From Ectocarpus siliculosus (lineage: Eukaryota > Sar > Phaeophyceae > Ectocarpales > Ectocarpaceae): a stretch of 64,000 nt of DNA. Of the stretch, positions 26,101 through 37,831 are shown one piece after another. Location: positions 4,759,129-4,823,128 of the forward strand of contig FN649728.1 of NCBI GenBank assembly GCA_000310025.1. Direction: 5' to 3'. How positions within the stretch are numbered: position 1 is the first letter of the stretch; each line of letters begins with the position of its first letter. The notes beneath the pieces were generated by a model. It searched no databases. It was not told the origin of the DNA and worked only from the letters and a program-made list of their open reading frames with translations. The position numbers were made by a program, and so were the translations under genes.

Positions 26101-29100
26101 ACCACGTCGGATTTCCACATCGTCCTGCCAGCCAGGCGGTAAACAAGCACGCAAGCACGCGGAAACACAGCAGTTTCACGTGCAATACTAGCATACTACC
26201 GACACACCGACAGGCCAACATCTGAATTGCGCGAATGCTGTAGGGAGATACAGCACCAGTGCCGCGGACTGGCAACTGCTGTCGGGAAATACTGCTGTAG
26301 GCACAAAGAAAAAGCATACCCCCAAATATTGCAGCAAGACACGAACATCACCTCTTCAACGTAAACAACGGCGACGCACGCACCTTAGCGTAAAGGGAGT
26401 GGACCTTTGTGGCAATCGGCACGCGTTGATCTGCCCGAGATCGTCCTTCGCGATCTCCCCTAGGAGTTGAAGATCCTGTCATCAAGTCATCAAGTCATCA
26501 AGTCATCAAATCACCCACGGACGAGGTTACAGTGGTGGATGTGTTTAGTGCACGGCGTCAGAGCACGAGAACATACAAGAGGACGGCAGCAGCACAAGCA
26601 GCAGCAGCAGCAACAGCACAACAGAAGCAGCAGCCCCACGTCAGGCAGCCCGTTTAAAGCTGAGATTTCTTCGACGCCACACAGACAGGAAAGTGAATCG
26701 TCTCCTGTGCGGCCTTCGTCATGCGTTGCCCCCGGCTGGTGAGCCAAAAAACAAAAAACATTGTACCGGAGGGTGAAAAACGCGCGTGCAGAATAGATGG
26801 GATGACAGCACACACAGCACAGCCTGCTTTCCGAGAGCTTGAGTGTACCTGAAGCATCGGGACTCCCCCCCGATCTTCCCGTTTTATCCGTTCCTTGTCG
26901 ATCAGCGCTGAAAGCGGCCCCAGCTGCTTTTCAAACGCCTGCTGAGACAGCACCAAGCATCTCACCTTCGGGATGAAATCGGGCAGAAAGTGATCGACGC
27001 AAATTAGGTGCATGGCATGCGGATCATCCGAAACAAACGAGACGTCAAAGGGGTGGCCTGCACTCTCGGCATTTAGCTAGGCTAGCCGGGTAGGGGTTGA
27101 TCAAGCCGGCGCTACCAGATCACTGCTATGCGGCATTTCGACAGAGCAAGACTACCTCGTTTTTGTCAGATAGATAGCCTTCACCGCGGGACAAAAACCG
27201 TTCCGTAGAACGTACCCACTCAGTATCTCGGTGCTGCTGCTGCTGCTGCCTCACTTATGGTACCAATTCCCCGACAGCCACGAGGACCCTCGACACTAAG
27301 ATAACCTACTGCACCGTCGCCAATAATCAATCGTATTTAATGGTATTCATCCTGTCGTGGAACTATCAAACTTGAGATAGGACAATCAATCTACAGCCCC
27401 AACAAGCTTGGTTCTCAACCGACCAAAGACGTCATACCAAAGCACCAGTCGCACCAGAAGGATCGTCATGCTCCACACCTCATCGAAGATATCACCGGTA
27501 TGTACATGTACCCACGAGCAGACACATACACAGTGCATTTGCGCATTTTCCAGGTTTTGGCCCCCATTTAGCTACGGGCCTTGTGATTTTACCCGTTGGC
27601 CAGCCGATTAGCGCAGTCAACGCTCATGAATACCATTAAAAACACGCACACGGAATGCTGGTGGCGGCGGTGGTGGTGGTGTCTAAATACAGTGGGGGCC
27701 CCATAGTGCGGGTTATATAGTGCGGGTGCCCGCTATAGTGTGGGTGAAATCGCTTGGCACAGATGCAATATTCAAGACGGTTAATACATTGAAAAGCGCG
27801 GGTGCCCGCAATAGTGCGGGTGAAATCGCTTGGCACACACCCGCACTATAGAGGGCCCCCCACTCCATCTCACTTTTGTCTCGGCGATGACGTTGGCGCT
27901 TCTCGGCTCCCTCGTGAGCAACGCCCTCTCCCCGAAAAACGAGTACTCCTCCATGTGCCGCAAACGCTTCTCCTCCCGGCCGGGCTTGCCCCCGTTCTGC
28001 GTCACCAAGGCGCGCCCCTCCTTCAAAATGAAAAACGTATCGCCCACTTCCCCCTGCGGAAGAACGGAAGTAGATAGGTTTGTGGACGGCGCCCAGCGAC
28101 GTCGCGTCATTTGACTCGAAACGCACGCTCGGTTGGCTGTACTTACGAAGGGTTATCCCTTCCTTCTGGCGCTTGTGTCATCGTCCTTTGTCATAGTTTC
28201 CGACTACTTCAACTTTTACGGCGATTCTGAACCAGAGTTGTCTTGTATCGATGGAGGACCCTTCACACCAGAACCACCGACAGCTGCTGTAGAACAATGA
28301 CCTGCGCACAAAGCAAGAGACTCACCGCAACGCACCCCCCGCTTCAAGCAAAATACTGTAGCAGCAACATGACCCACACAAAAACCCAAGCTTCTCGGGG
28401 GATGGCTTGGAAGCAAGACAGAGCATGTCCCTCCGACGAAGGTTTTCGGTTGACCGTTGTCGGGTGTCTTCCAGAACAATCTCCATGCGAAGGGCAACTC
28501 TTACTGTCATGCTGAATCCTACTAACACTAATACAACAAACACAGACACACACACACACCTGGGTGATGATTGTTTGGCCCGCCTCATAGACCACCTCCG
28601 ACAACACGTCGCAGAGCTGGTGCACCTGCAGTAGCGTCAACGTTTGCAACACGCCCACCTGCCGCAGCGTGTGTGCCACCTGGCAACAGCAGCAGCAGCA
28701 CCACCACCACCACCGGCGCCGGCAAGAGCAAAAACATGAGAACATGACAACACCAGAAACGACCCCGCATACAGTAAAGGCTAAGATAAGAGAGGGCAAC
28801 AACATCAAAAAGAAAATAAAGCATCCAACACGAAGCCATGGCTTTTGGACCGAAACGATTTTGGATCAAACACGACAACTCCATACGGCAACGCCGAGTG
28901 TATGTCTGCACCGCAAAGCGAAAGCACAGCAGCACCAACCGCAGCAACACAAAAAGTTCAAACATGATACAAGTACGAGTCACAAAACAAACGGACCCGG
29001 GGATGGATGATTCTACCGACCGCCTTCGCGGTAATGTAAGTTCATGAGGAAATAGAACAGGGAGGGGGTACGCAGACCTTACCAAACGCTAACCCTATTC

Positions 29101-32100
29101 CGTACCCCAACTTCCCCGATTGCATGCTTTGTCCAACACAGAAACACTGCCAAGGCTACCGGATTCTACTCACATCCCGCCTCGACTTCTTGAGCAAAAC
29201 GTGCTGGAAAACCGGCCTGTCCAGCTCCCACAACGAGCCGTTTGTCTTCGCAAACACGCTCGCAGACCTTGGCTTGCTGTACATGAGCGCCAGGTGTCCG
29301 AAGCACGGTTTGCTTGTGTCCGTCGGCTCGTACACGTGTACCGTTTGGCCTGGCGAGTACACATACACGTGTAGACGATCACATGAACAATACGCAAGCA
29401 CGAATTCGCACGGGAAATGGAGGAAGGGGAAACCATGAACACGACAATCGTTGAGACGATGGGAGGGAGCCAGCCGCCTGCTGTGTTTGTTTCCACAGAA
29501 ACAGCGCAATGAACGAAACGCCACGCACTTCAAACATGACACTCGAGAATAAGTACAGCAGTATGGGAGCAAAAAAAAAACCCAAGGCATCGCAAGAGTA
29601 CTGTACGGGGCCACCACCAACTAGACTCACCCGCATCCTTCTCGTCCGTAATGACCCCGGTAGTGCCGGGGTAAGGGTTAACCCTGACCTCGAACGTCCC
29701 CTTGTCGATGATGAAAAAGCAGTCGCCCTTGTCACCCTGCCGGATGACCCACTCCCCCGCCTTTACCTTCCGCTTCCGCATCGCGTCCACCAGCACCTGT
29801 TGGCATCCGGACAGAACGAAAAGGACAGAGGGGATGGATGATGGATGATTCGCTCGATGCGCATGCTACAGGAATGGCGGTACAAAAATGCCACCAGATG
29901 AAACTCCTAAAACTGCCCCCTCTCTAGCTAGCATATCGTGACTTGTTGGTGTGGGTGATGGTGATGTCGAGAACGCTCGCTAGCTAGTCTTATCTCACTC
30001 CGTACTTAGTGTACCCATCTAGCTTTCGTCGCTTTACCAATCGCTGCACCGGCGTGCTTCTCGGGGAAAAAAAGAAGAGAAATCCACTAAATTCCTGAAT
30101 ATTTGCAAGGGTTACGGTTAAGCTAGAAACGCAGCGATATGCCGTTCAGACCGTGAACGAGGCATGGATCGTGTCGCGCTTGCGTCAGTGGCGGTACCCA
30201 AGCCCGTCTCGTTGCCGAGAGACCGACCACAACCAGTAAAACAACAACCAACGCACAATCTATTGCTAGAAATCAGGTCCGAATCTCAACGACAAAAAAA
30301 TCGCAAAAAAACTACCAATACAACACAAAAAAGCCACCGAGCAGCTTATCCTCGGCATTTAAACTCGGCGACAGACCAAATCCCGTGACCAACACACACA
30401 TGGCACAAAAAAGAGGCACTAGGGGCCCTGCGGTCCGGGTGGCTTGCTTCATCACAACACAAGAGATTAATTACCTGGGGACGGATAATGATATGGAGAC
30501 CGAAAAGCTACTATGTAGCAACGGCAGGATTGGGTGGATGGACTGTGAGACTCCACCGTGCTCCCGGCGAAAACTGGTGCTACAAAACTGTCTTGATGCT
30601 CACCAACTCCACCAGCGCACGCGGCACGCGCGCACGCAAGCGCGCACGACACACACAAAAAAAAAAACTCACCTTGTTCTGCTCGTCCGTGGTGTGCTCG
30701 AACAAGAAGTTGGTCTTGATGGCCTGCAGGATGCACGCCCGCTCCTCCGCCGACTTGGGCACGACGTGGTCCTCCAAGGTGTACGACTCCTCCTTTGTGC
30801 CTTCCAGGCGGAGGGGTTTCCGCCAGCCGACGGGCTCGTTCGACATGATCAGCTGGCGCTTGCGGTGCCAAGACGTTTCCTTGCGCACGGGCCTCAGCCC
30901 CTGCAGGGCGATGTTGTCCAGGTCCGCCTCCTTCGCCTTCGGCGACCCCGTCTTCTCCGCTTCCATCCCCTCTGACACCCACAAATGCAAAAAAAAAGTG
31001 CGTGCATGTGTGCGTGAGGTGGCTGAACTAACTTTTCCGTGGAGGAATAATATAATGACACACAACTCATCTCAATTGTTGCTTGCCTTCACCAGTGACC
31101 ATTCGCATGTTATCTTTCTTGGGAAGGGGCACCGTCAGCTACTTATCTCCTCTTGACTCAATGAGAGTCACGTTCATCAGCCTTTACAAACCTTTCCGCG
31201 TTTTCCGTACTATACTGTATGTATATCATACGAGTACAAGTATTAGGGTATATGAGGGAGGGGAGTCGAAACTAGTTGCATACCTCGGCGTTAAGCACAA
31301 ACACAACGCTGTGTGTACACTGTTTTCCGATTTGTCATCCGACCTGACGTGTTCAGATCAGAAGCACCACTTTCACGACATTGGCGAATGCGGCGGTCAC
31401 ACCAAACCACGTTGTCACCGCTGTTTCGGAGGATGAACGGCTCCCTCTCTCGACCAACACCGCATAACCGCACTGTATTTGGCATGGAGAGGTGACAAGA
31501 CCTGCACGCGTAGGAGCCTACACGATAGTTGTTGCAACTACATACTGTAGATACAACAGGTGAACTTCCTTGACGCCCATGTACCAAACGGGTCGGCCGC
31601 AGGGAGAAAAGTGTAAACATTGATGCGCACGAGTCAATGCGACACCCACCGATGTACACGCAGATGATGGTGATGTCGTCCGTCCGAACCTCGTACTGCA
31701 GCCACAGATCGTACGATTCCTGGACCACCTTCTTGCACGCATCCAGCGGGTCCGGGTACATGGACACCATGTCTGCCACGCTCTGGTTGGTAAGAAACTC
31801 GAACACCCCATCACTCGCGATCACGAGAAACCTGAGTCGAGAGGAGAGGACAAGAGGACAGAGGAGAACGAGGATGGTGAGTGCAGTTGTTGGCTCGAGG
31901 ACAAGATGACAGCACCAGCAGCAAAGGCCAGTCGTAATAAAGGAAGCGCCCACCTGCTACGGAACCGGCCCCCGCGGCTAATGCCGTCACCAACCGCTGA
32001 GGGTTGGACGAGCAGGAAACTGTAGATATCGGACGCAGAACCTACGTGTCTCGATGGTGATCTGTATCATTGTTGCTTCGTATCGGTTTGACACAGAGCG

Positions 32101-35100
32101 GTTGCCCTTCAAAAGGGATCAATCCCGTCAACCCCGTCGCCTGCGTGCAACCACGCGAAAGCTTTTGAAATGTGTGCCTTTTCATCAAACGCACATGCAT
32201 CCATTCCTTGTGTGCACCGAGAGCAAAAAAAACAACTGACACTCTTCGAAGCGAACCTTGTTCGGTGGACAATTCTCTCGTCTGCTGACGGCAGTGTCAT
32301 GTCTGACCAGCACCAGCCGTCTGACCCTCGAAATGGCGCACAACCTGCGGCAAAACATCTATGTATGATCTCTCTCTCTCTTCTCTCTCGGCTTCTCTCT
32401 GAGCCAAGCCAGGAGTCACAACTCAAGATGCTTTCACGTAGACATCTCCCACGCTGAAAAACAATACCCCAGACGCCATATTTGTATTGTACATATCGAT
32501 CGTTCACCGATTTATGGCATTCGCAGTTAATAATACTAGAATACTTGAAGCACGAGCGGGGCACTTCTTCTCACTTGTCATCTGGGTGTATTCTTCGTCG
32601 AATGATCTCCGGATCCGCCGTGACCCCGAGCTCCTCCGCGATCACGTCCCCCATGCTGCGCGTGAAGGCCGTACCCGGATACTCGCCGAAGGGACTCCAG
32701 ATCCTCGGTGGGTCACCCCCCTCATCGAGCTCCACCCCTGACCAACACCGACGGCAGCACATCAGCACCATATATAATCGATATCGGTATATTTGTTGGG
32801 GCCACGGCGGTGATGATTGTTGTGATATGGTGCAGTACAGCAGTACGTGACTCACCGAGGTCAACGTCCCCCCAGTTTTCGTGTATCGGCTCCAGCCCCT
32901 CGATCTGGTCCATCGACATCACACGAGCCCCGGCCGCCTTGACTCTTTCTCTTTCGTCCTGCCGGAACATTCACAGCGACGCACATGCAAAACCGTCAAG
33001 TCTTCCACGACACGGGAGAATGCTCTACTCTACTCTAGTAGACGGCCACGTGGTCGTAGAGACGTCTATCTGCTTGTGATCAACGGCCTCTTGACGGAGG
33101 AGAGCAATAATCCGTTTCTTTTGTGTCTACTACACCATAACCTCGCAGCTCGGTCACAAGGCACTCTCCAGAATACAAGTGCAACACTAACGAAGGGCAT
33201 CGGGCTATGATCTCTAGACCAAGCAAATCAACATGGTACTGTATCACGGCTACATCTAGCACCCTTATGGAGTATTTTCAACACGACATATAGCAGCATG
33301 TATCACGGTTGCTCGAAGGCGCGGTCTCGAGACCACCTGCTGTGTGCCAAGCTCTCGATACTCTCGACACACCAAGGCACCGTACCGGGACCCCACCCAA
33401 TACTATGGTATCAACGTCGCTCGAATTCCATCTGACCAAACGAACGGCATATCTAGCATATCTGGCCAGTCGACAATCAACGCAACAAGCCCCGTCCGGC
33501 CCGCTACTGCACCTTTCGATACGGCGTCTGGTCGCTCGACAGCGGCCTCGCCACCAGATTTCCCTCGTGCTCCTGCACCACGATGGCACGGCTGTCCCCC
33601 ACGTTCGCCACCCACATGTCCCTCCCCTCCAGGTACAAGGCCACTGCTGTGGTGCCCGACAAAGCATCGTCCACGTTCCGGTTGCGGTGTAACTGCAAAG
33701 CAGCACGTACGCGTCGGCCCATCAACACCAAAGATGGCATTGTTATCTCACGGACTATGCATACGGTTCTGTACCACCGCGTCGCGTGTCCTTTGCAAGG
33801 GTGGCATGAAGCACAAGCCCACCGGCCGTGGTTGCGCGACAGAGGGTGTACAATGTTAATGTTGCGATGCCGGTGAAAATGTCAATACACAAAATGATAG
33901 CACCAGCTACGGGAGAGTATCCCGGAAAGGGTGAGAGACTCTCAGACGGAATGAGGGCGTGCCTAAAACACATCTCGATAGGTTTCAGCTGGTCCACTTG
34001 TGCACTGCCATACGGGAGAGGCTCGACTTCAAGGCCGTCTTCGGCAGATTCCTCTTCCCGACCTCCGAAAAAAGACAACAAACTTACAGCGCGGCCATCA
34101 CCTGCAACTGCGGTCATCCCACACCAAAACGCTCTCGTGGAGCGCTCATCACTACCATCAAGATCGAGAGAGGACATTTTTTCGTTCCCACAACACTAAC
34201 CTGGTCGTTGGTGCGATTGAAGGCCCTTTTCAAGCCATCCTCGACTGTCCTGCTTTCCCTCAACTCCTGGCTCAGCACCCCCGGCAGGGTGTCCTTGCAG
34301 AACGCCGCGCAGAGGTCGCCCTCCTTCCCGTGCCCATCGTACACCGTGAATAACGCCTGCCCAATCAAAATCAATTCAACGGCAACCCCGGGGCGGGGGG
34401 GGAAACATGTCGAAGTAATGCCCGCACATCCGGGCTTCTCATACGAAAACCTTAATGCACCTTGATGCACACGCAGGAGGCACCGGCACAAGCGTCAAGA
34501 GCGAAGTCGCGTCCGTCGCCAATCCCACTACCAACGCTAAATACACCACCACGTACACGACTAACAGTACTGATACTACCACAGACATTAACAGACAATA
34601 GACAGAGCAGAGTTCACGACTATGTATGCAAACGTGAAGTATGTACCTTGTTAGCATCTCCACCGTAGTGTGTGGCAACTCCGTACGCGTCCTGATTGGC
34701 CTTCTCGCGATCATCGGGATAGAAACCTCTTTGAGATACGTATGCGTATCTGCAGGGCAAGCAACACGAGGCCGGGCGCGTGCGCGCGCGCAACATCGGG
34801 GGAATGGCGCAAGAAGCCAACTTTTATCGAGGTAATCAGGCAGGTACACTAGGTGCCTTTACCTGAGGGATGCTGAGGGATGGATGCCCCGGCATGTCTA
34901 GCCATAAGGAAACGCCTAGCGTAAGCATGCCACGGACGCAAGAGGGCTGCTGGCCACAACATTTCCGTAGCCCCTCGGTTGTACAACCGACGTCAACTGT
35001 CGCACGGCAGCAGAATCGTACCGTACCATATTTCCCTCTTTTCATGAAGTTTTTACCATTCCAAGACCAACACCCTTGGGACATATTTGTCTACCCGTAC

Positions 35101-35705
35101 GTACACACAAATGAGTTTCAATTCAAAGGCGTTTCGAGTCTCTGGGGTGAAACACACCTGAGCGAGCAACCTGCGATTTGCACCGTTTCGCTCTGTGGTG
35201 GAGCATCGACACGCTCTTCGATCTCCCTCGTCGTGAGTGGCTGAAAATTTACGTTTGAACGCCACACGTTTCAACACCGAAAAATGGGGAGATTACGACA
35301 AAACGGGGGTGCAGGGGTGTGAATAGCCAATACAGCAGAACCCTGCAGGATCGGGTCGTTCGAGCGGTACAAGTAGATCCAACGCTTGCCATCGGTAGGC
35401 CAACTCGGGGGAAAGTTTCGTTTTCTGTCACAAAAGCGTTCCAACCCCAGGCAAAACCAACGCCAACGCCATCACCACAACAATATCGGGTCTCGACCAG
35501 ACTACAACCGATTGACAATGTAATGCGCGTGAAATAAACAATTGAGCTCAGGTTGGCTTTGGGGCCGTTCCTGGACCGTTCCAGGACCGTTGCTCACCTG
35601 ACCGCTGCCCGATCCGTCGCCGTTCGCCAAGGGATCATCTACCTGCTTCTTCGAGCGCGCACATCCCACTAGTGTGCGGCCAAGTTGCGGCCGTCCGAAG
35701 AACAC
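20120..35705 (-). CDS. PP2C phosphatase - dual cyclic-nucleotide-binding - AGC pseudokinase fusion
   Basis: Twenty-three exons (35705-35598, 35240-35158, 34749-34647, 34356-34201, 33692-33513, 32958-32856, 32737-32575, 31831-31650, 30971-30673, 29796-29631, 29349-29174, 28679-28560, 28053-27874, 26965-26849, 26475-26384, 26124-26020, 24979-24890, 23900-23757, 23218-23122, 22557-22467, 22041-21918, 21287-21182, 20233-20120), ~1032 residues. PP2C, ~64-359, keeps its metal and active-site marks: [14 protein letters not shown] (Asp105), NVGDSRA, RSMGD, ASDGV (Asp306), TDDIT. Two cyclic-nucleotide folds follow (~445-600, ~600-700). The C-terminal AGC-like kinase (~713-970) keeps [10 protein letters not shown] and [11 protein letters not shown] but lacks the catalytic Lys, HRD and DFG residues; it ends WQRF. 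Same order as plant proteins annotated PP2C plus cyclic-nucleotide-binding/kinase (e.g. At2g20050). Likely cGMP/cAMP-responsive signalling. The first exon start is uncertain. Confidence 0.9.
21340..21630. repeat. Diverged tandem duplication, ~2 x 140 bp
   Basis: Two units (about 21340-21470 and 21477-21625) share CAACGGT(G/A)CCGTTCTTCTT, CTTGTCCTCTTCGAA, CAGTACCGG and AATTCTCGAT landmarks. They lie in the intron between exons 22 and 21 of the PP2C-kinase fusion gene. Confidence 0.65.
26476..26510. repeat. Short tandem repeat abutting a splice acceptor
   Basis: ATCAAGTC is repeated about four times on the + strand; on the sense (-) strand this reads as repeated TGATGACT just before the AG that opens exon 15 (26475) of the PP2C-kinase fusion. 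Each unit resembles a branch-point (TGAC/TRAY-like), and the usual pyrimidine tract is missing. Confidence 0.6.
27690..27865. mobile_element. Palindromic MITE-like element next to a splice donor
   Basis: Ends CAGTGGGGGCCCCATAGTG (left) and the near reverse complement CACTATAGAGGGCCCCCCACT (right) pair, and the interior repeats TAGTGCGGGTG and GAAATCGCTTGGCAC in inverted order, so almost the whole ~176 bp folds on itself. It begins only about nine bases inside the intron after the exon 13 donor (27874) of the PP2C-kinase fusion. No coding capacity. Confidence 0.7.
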
Positions 35706-37213
35706 CGAGAAGGAATCAACATGCCGACAAGGCCAGCAAAAACACGAGGGATTGGAAAAGGGGGGGGACGAAAATTAAAATTGCAACGGGACTTGCATTA
35801 GCAACTTTAGTACATGTGGCGCGCAACTGCAAGCCAAACCCCCTCGACAATACCCTTGGCAAACCCTTTCAAAACGAGGAACCAGAATATGATGATCGAA
35901 ATACGCAAACGGTCTAAACAGACGAAGAATGAATTAGAGGCAACCGGGGCAATGCATGGCTCTCCAGATGTAGTTAACGCCAAGACTATGGAAGGCTGAC
36001 GAGATATGGTACGGGGGAGGTGAAGTGCTAAATAATTGCTTCGGTCGACGCCGACAACACAAGTATTCCGCACGTATGCATAGCCTGGCGTATGTCTTCG
36101 GTTTGGGCTGCAGCGGTAGTCGTGCTCGCTGGTAGGACAACATTTTTCATATTCATGGTGCCCCGCAGAATGTAAAAACACCCAGTGGGAGATAATATTA
36201 AGGAAACTTCCCCGCTTGAAGGAAACTTGTTTCGAAGCGAATCCATCCGCGGCTTTAAAGCGGAGACGAATGCCGTGTAGAGCATGTAGCAGACGCACGG
36301 ACTCGGGCCGAATGAGGTTTATCCATAAGAAAGACGACGCAGCCCACATGCGAGGAGGGCAAGACAATAGTGGGCGAGGGACACGAAACCTCGTACGAAG
36401 AATGCTGTCTGTCTCCAAGGTTGGATTTTACGGCGTTTTCAATGGTTTGTACAGAGCACGGCCAGGGCCGTTGGCGCCAGCGTTTTCTTAGTACGACAGC
36501 ATTTAACTTTTCGCATGAACAAAATTGCTGTACGGCCGACACCTGACCCGACGGTGGCACATTATTATCTAATTATTACATTAGACAACCGCACACGAAT
36601 AAAGCAGAGAAAAAGAACAGGAGACTCCAGCTATGAACGGGGTGCCCCTGGCTGCCGCATCACTTCTCGCTCGTATCACACGCCGTTGGAACCATTGCAT
36701 TCGTGCATCACAAATGCAATTTCCACAAGTTATCCCTCCGCAGTGGGCCCATGAAGGCATAGTGCCATTGAGGGGTGATGCAAGATGAAAACAAGAGCAG
36801 GCAGCAGGACCAGCCCGCAGCTGGCAGCTGGCAGTTGGTCACGACGTTTCCGAAGCTCGACAGCTGGTACAGCTGACGGGGTTTTGACTCGAAGAGCCTA
36901 GCGAACCTCAACGAGCCAAAAAAGAAAAAAATACACACAAATTCATTGCTTATCTATGTACTATACTACGACGGGCACTTAACTGTGGAAGAGATGGATT
37001 TATCGTGTTCTTTGTAAGAAAAAAAGATATCTGTTTAACAACCTCGCGGCGGTAGTTTTCATTATTAATCTACACATCAAAATCAGCGCACCAGCGAAGT
37101 CTGTGGCAAACAAGCACGCTCACCCACTTGCGTACATGCAATATGATCACCAAACGCCGTTAAGCGACAAAGCTGGGGACTTTCAGCAGATCGCTTCTGG
37201 GTGACACTTGGTA
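35706..37213. other. Upstream region of the PP2C-kinase gene, no gene seen
   Basis: No protein similarity in either strand. An untranslated first exon and the promoter of the - strand gene are expected here. In-frame stop at about 35785 upstream of the first recognised exon shows that the coding frame does not simply continue upstream. Confidence 0.4.
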
Positions 37214-37831
37214 CAGTAGAGGTCCCTGTTCATTGCCGGGGCGTGCGCTGAGATTTCACCGGCACTAAAACGGACACTGGCGCTCTTGCGAAGAGCGCCT
37301 GATCGTGCCAAACCTGCACTCCTCAATAGTGCCAGACCCGCCCTATTTCCGAACTGTTTGGTTGTAGAGTGCAGCGCTTACGCTTTGCGGGGCCACCATA
37401 TGAACCGTAAATCGTGAGAGTATGGCGTGGGCGGCGTGGGGAGAATACACTACCCTGTGGAACACACAGATTTGGCTGTAGAAAGGTAACTGGACGGAAC
37501 AGACACGTGGGGCCGTTTTGCTCTACCCGCCTAAGCGCACCTACCGCAAACCGTTCGTTTCGGGATTGTTTTCATCGCCCTACCTTTGTTTTGTGTGTGT
37601 GTTTCTTATTAGCTTCGACCGCGCTAACCGGCTGACCAACGAAAATACGTCAGTCTCAGTGCGGGTGAAAACTGTGTCCGTGTGTGCGTGAGAAAACCGG
37701 TACTATTGTGGGGTTCCGTGGTGCCCGAACCGGCACTATAGTGGGGAGCCCTCAATAGTGCCGGTCTGGCACTAATCAGGTCTCTGCCTTTGCGCCGAGA
37801 TTTGACCGGCACTAAACAGGGACCTCTACTG
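37214..37831. mobile_element. Terminal-inverted-repeat element, 618 bp
   Basis: Left end CAGTAGAGGTCCCTGTTCAT and the reverse complement of the right end CAGTAGAGGTCCCTGTTTAG agree at 24 of the first 26 positions. Inner copies of CTCAATAGTGCC and CCGGCACTA recur in both halves. There is no transposase and no clear target duplication. The ends resemble the palindromic element at 27690-27865 (CAGT...CCC, ACTATAG), suggesting a related MITE family, possibly Tc1/mariner-pogo-like. Confidence 0.65.

Noticed and set aside
26520-26640. Short repeats considered as a CRISPR array
   Set aside because: Units are CAG/CAA-type microsatellites without spacers, in a eukaryotic intron.
26511-26760. Possible extra PP2C-kinase exon ([12 protein letters not shown]...) between exons 14 and 15
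   Set aside because: Exon 14 joins exon 15 in frame without it, the sequence does not resemble any part of the kinase fold, and it runs into a Cys/Leu repeat.
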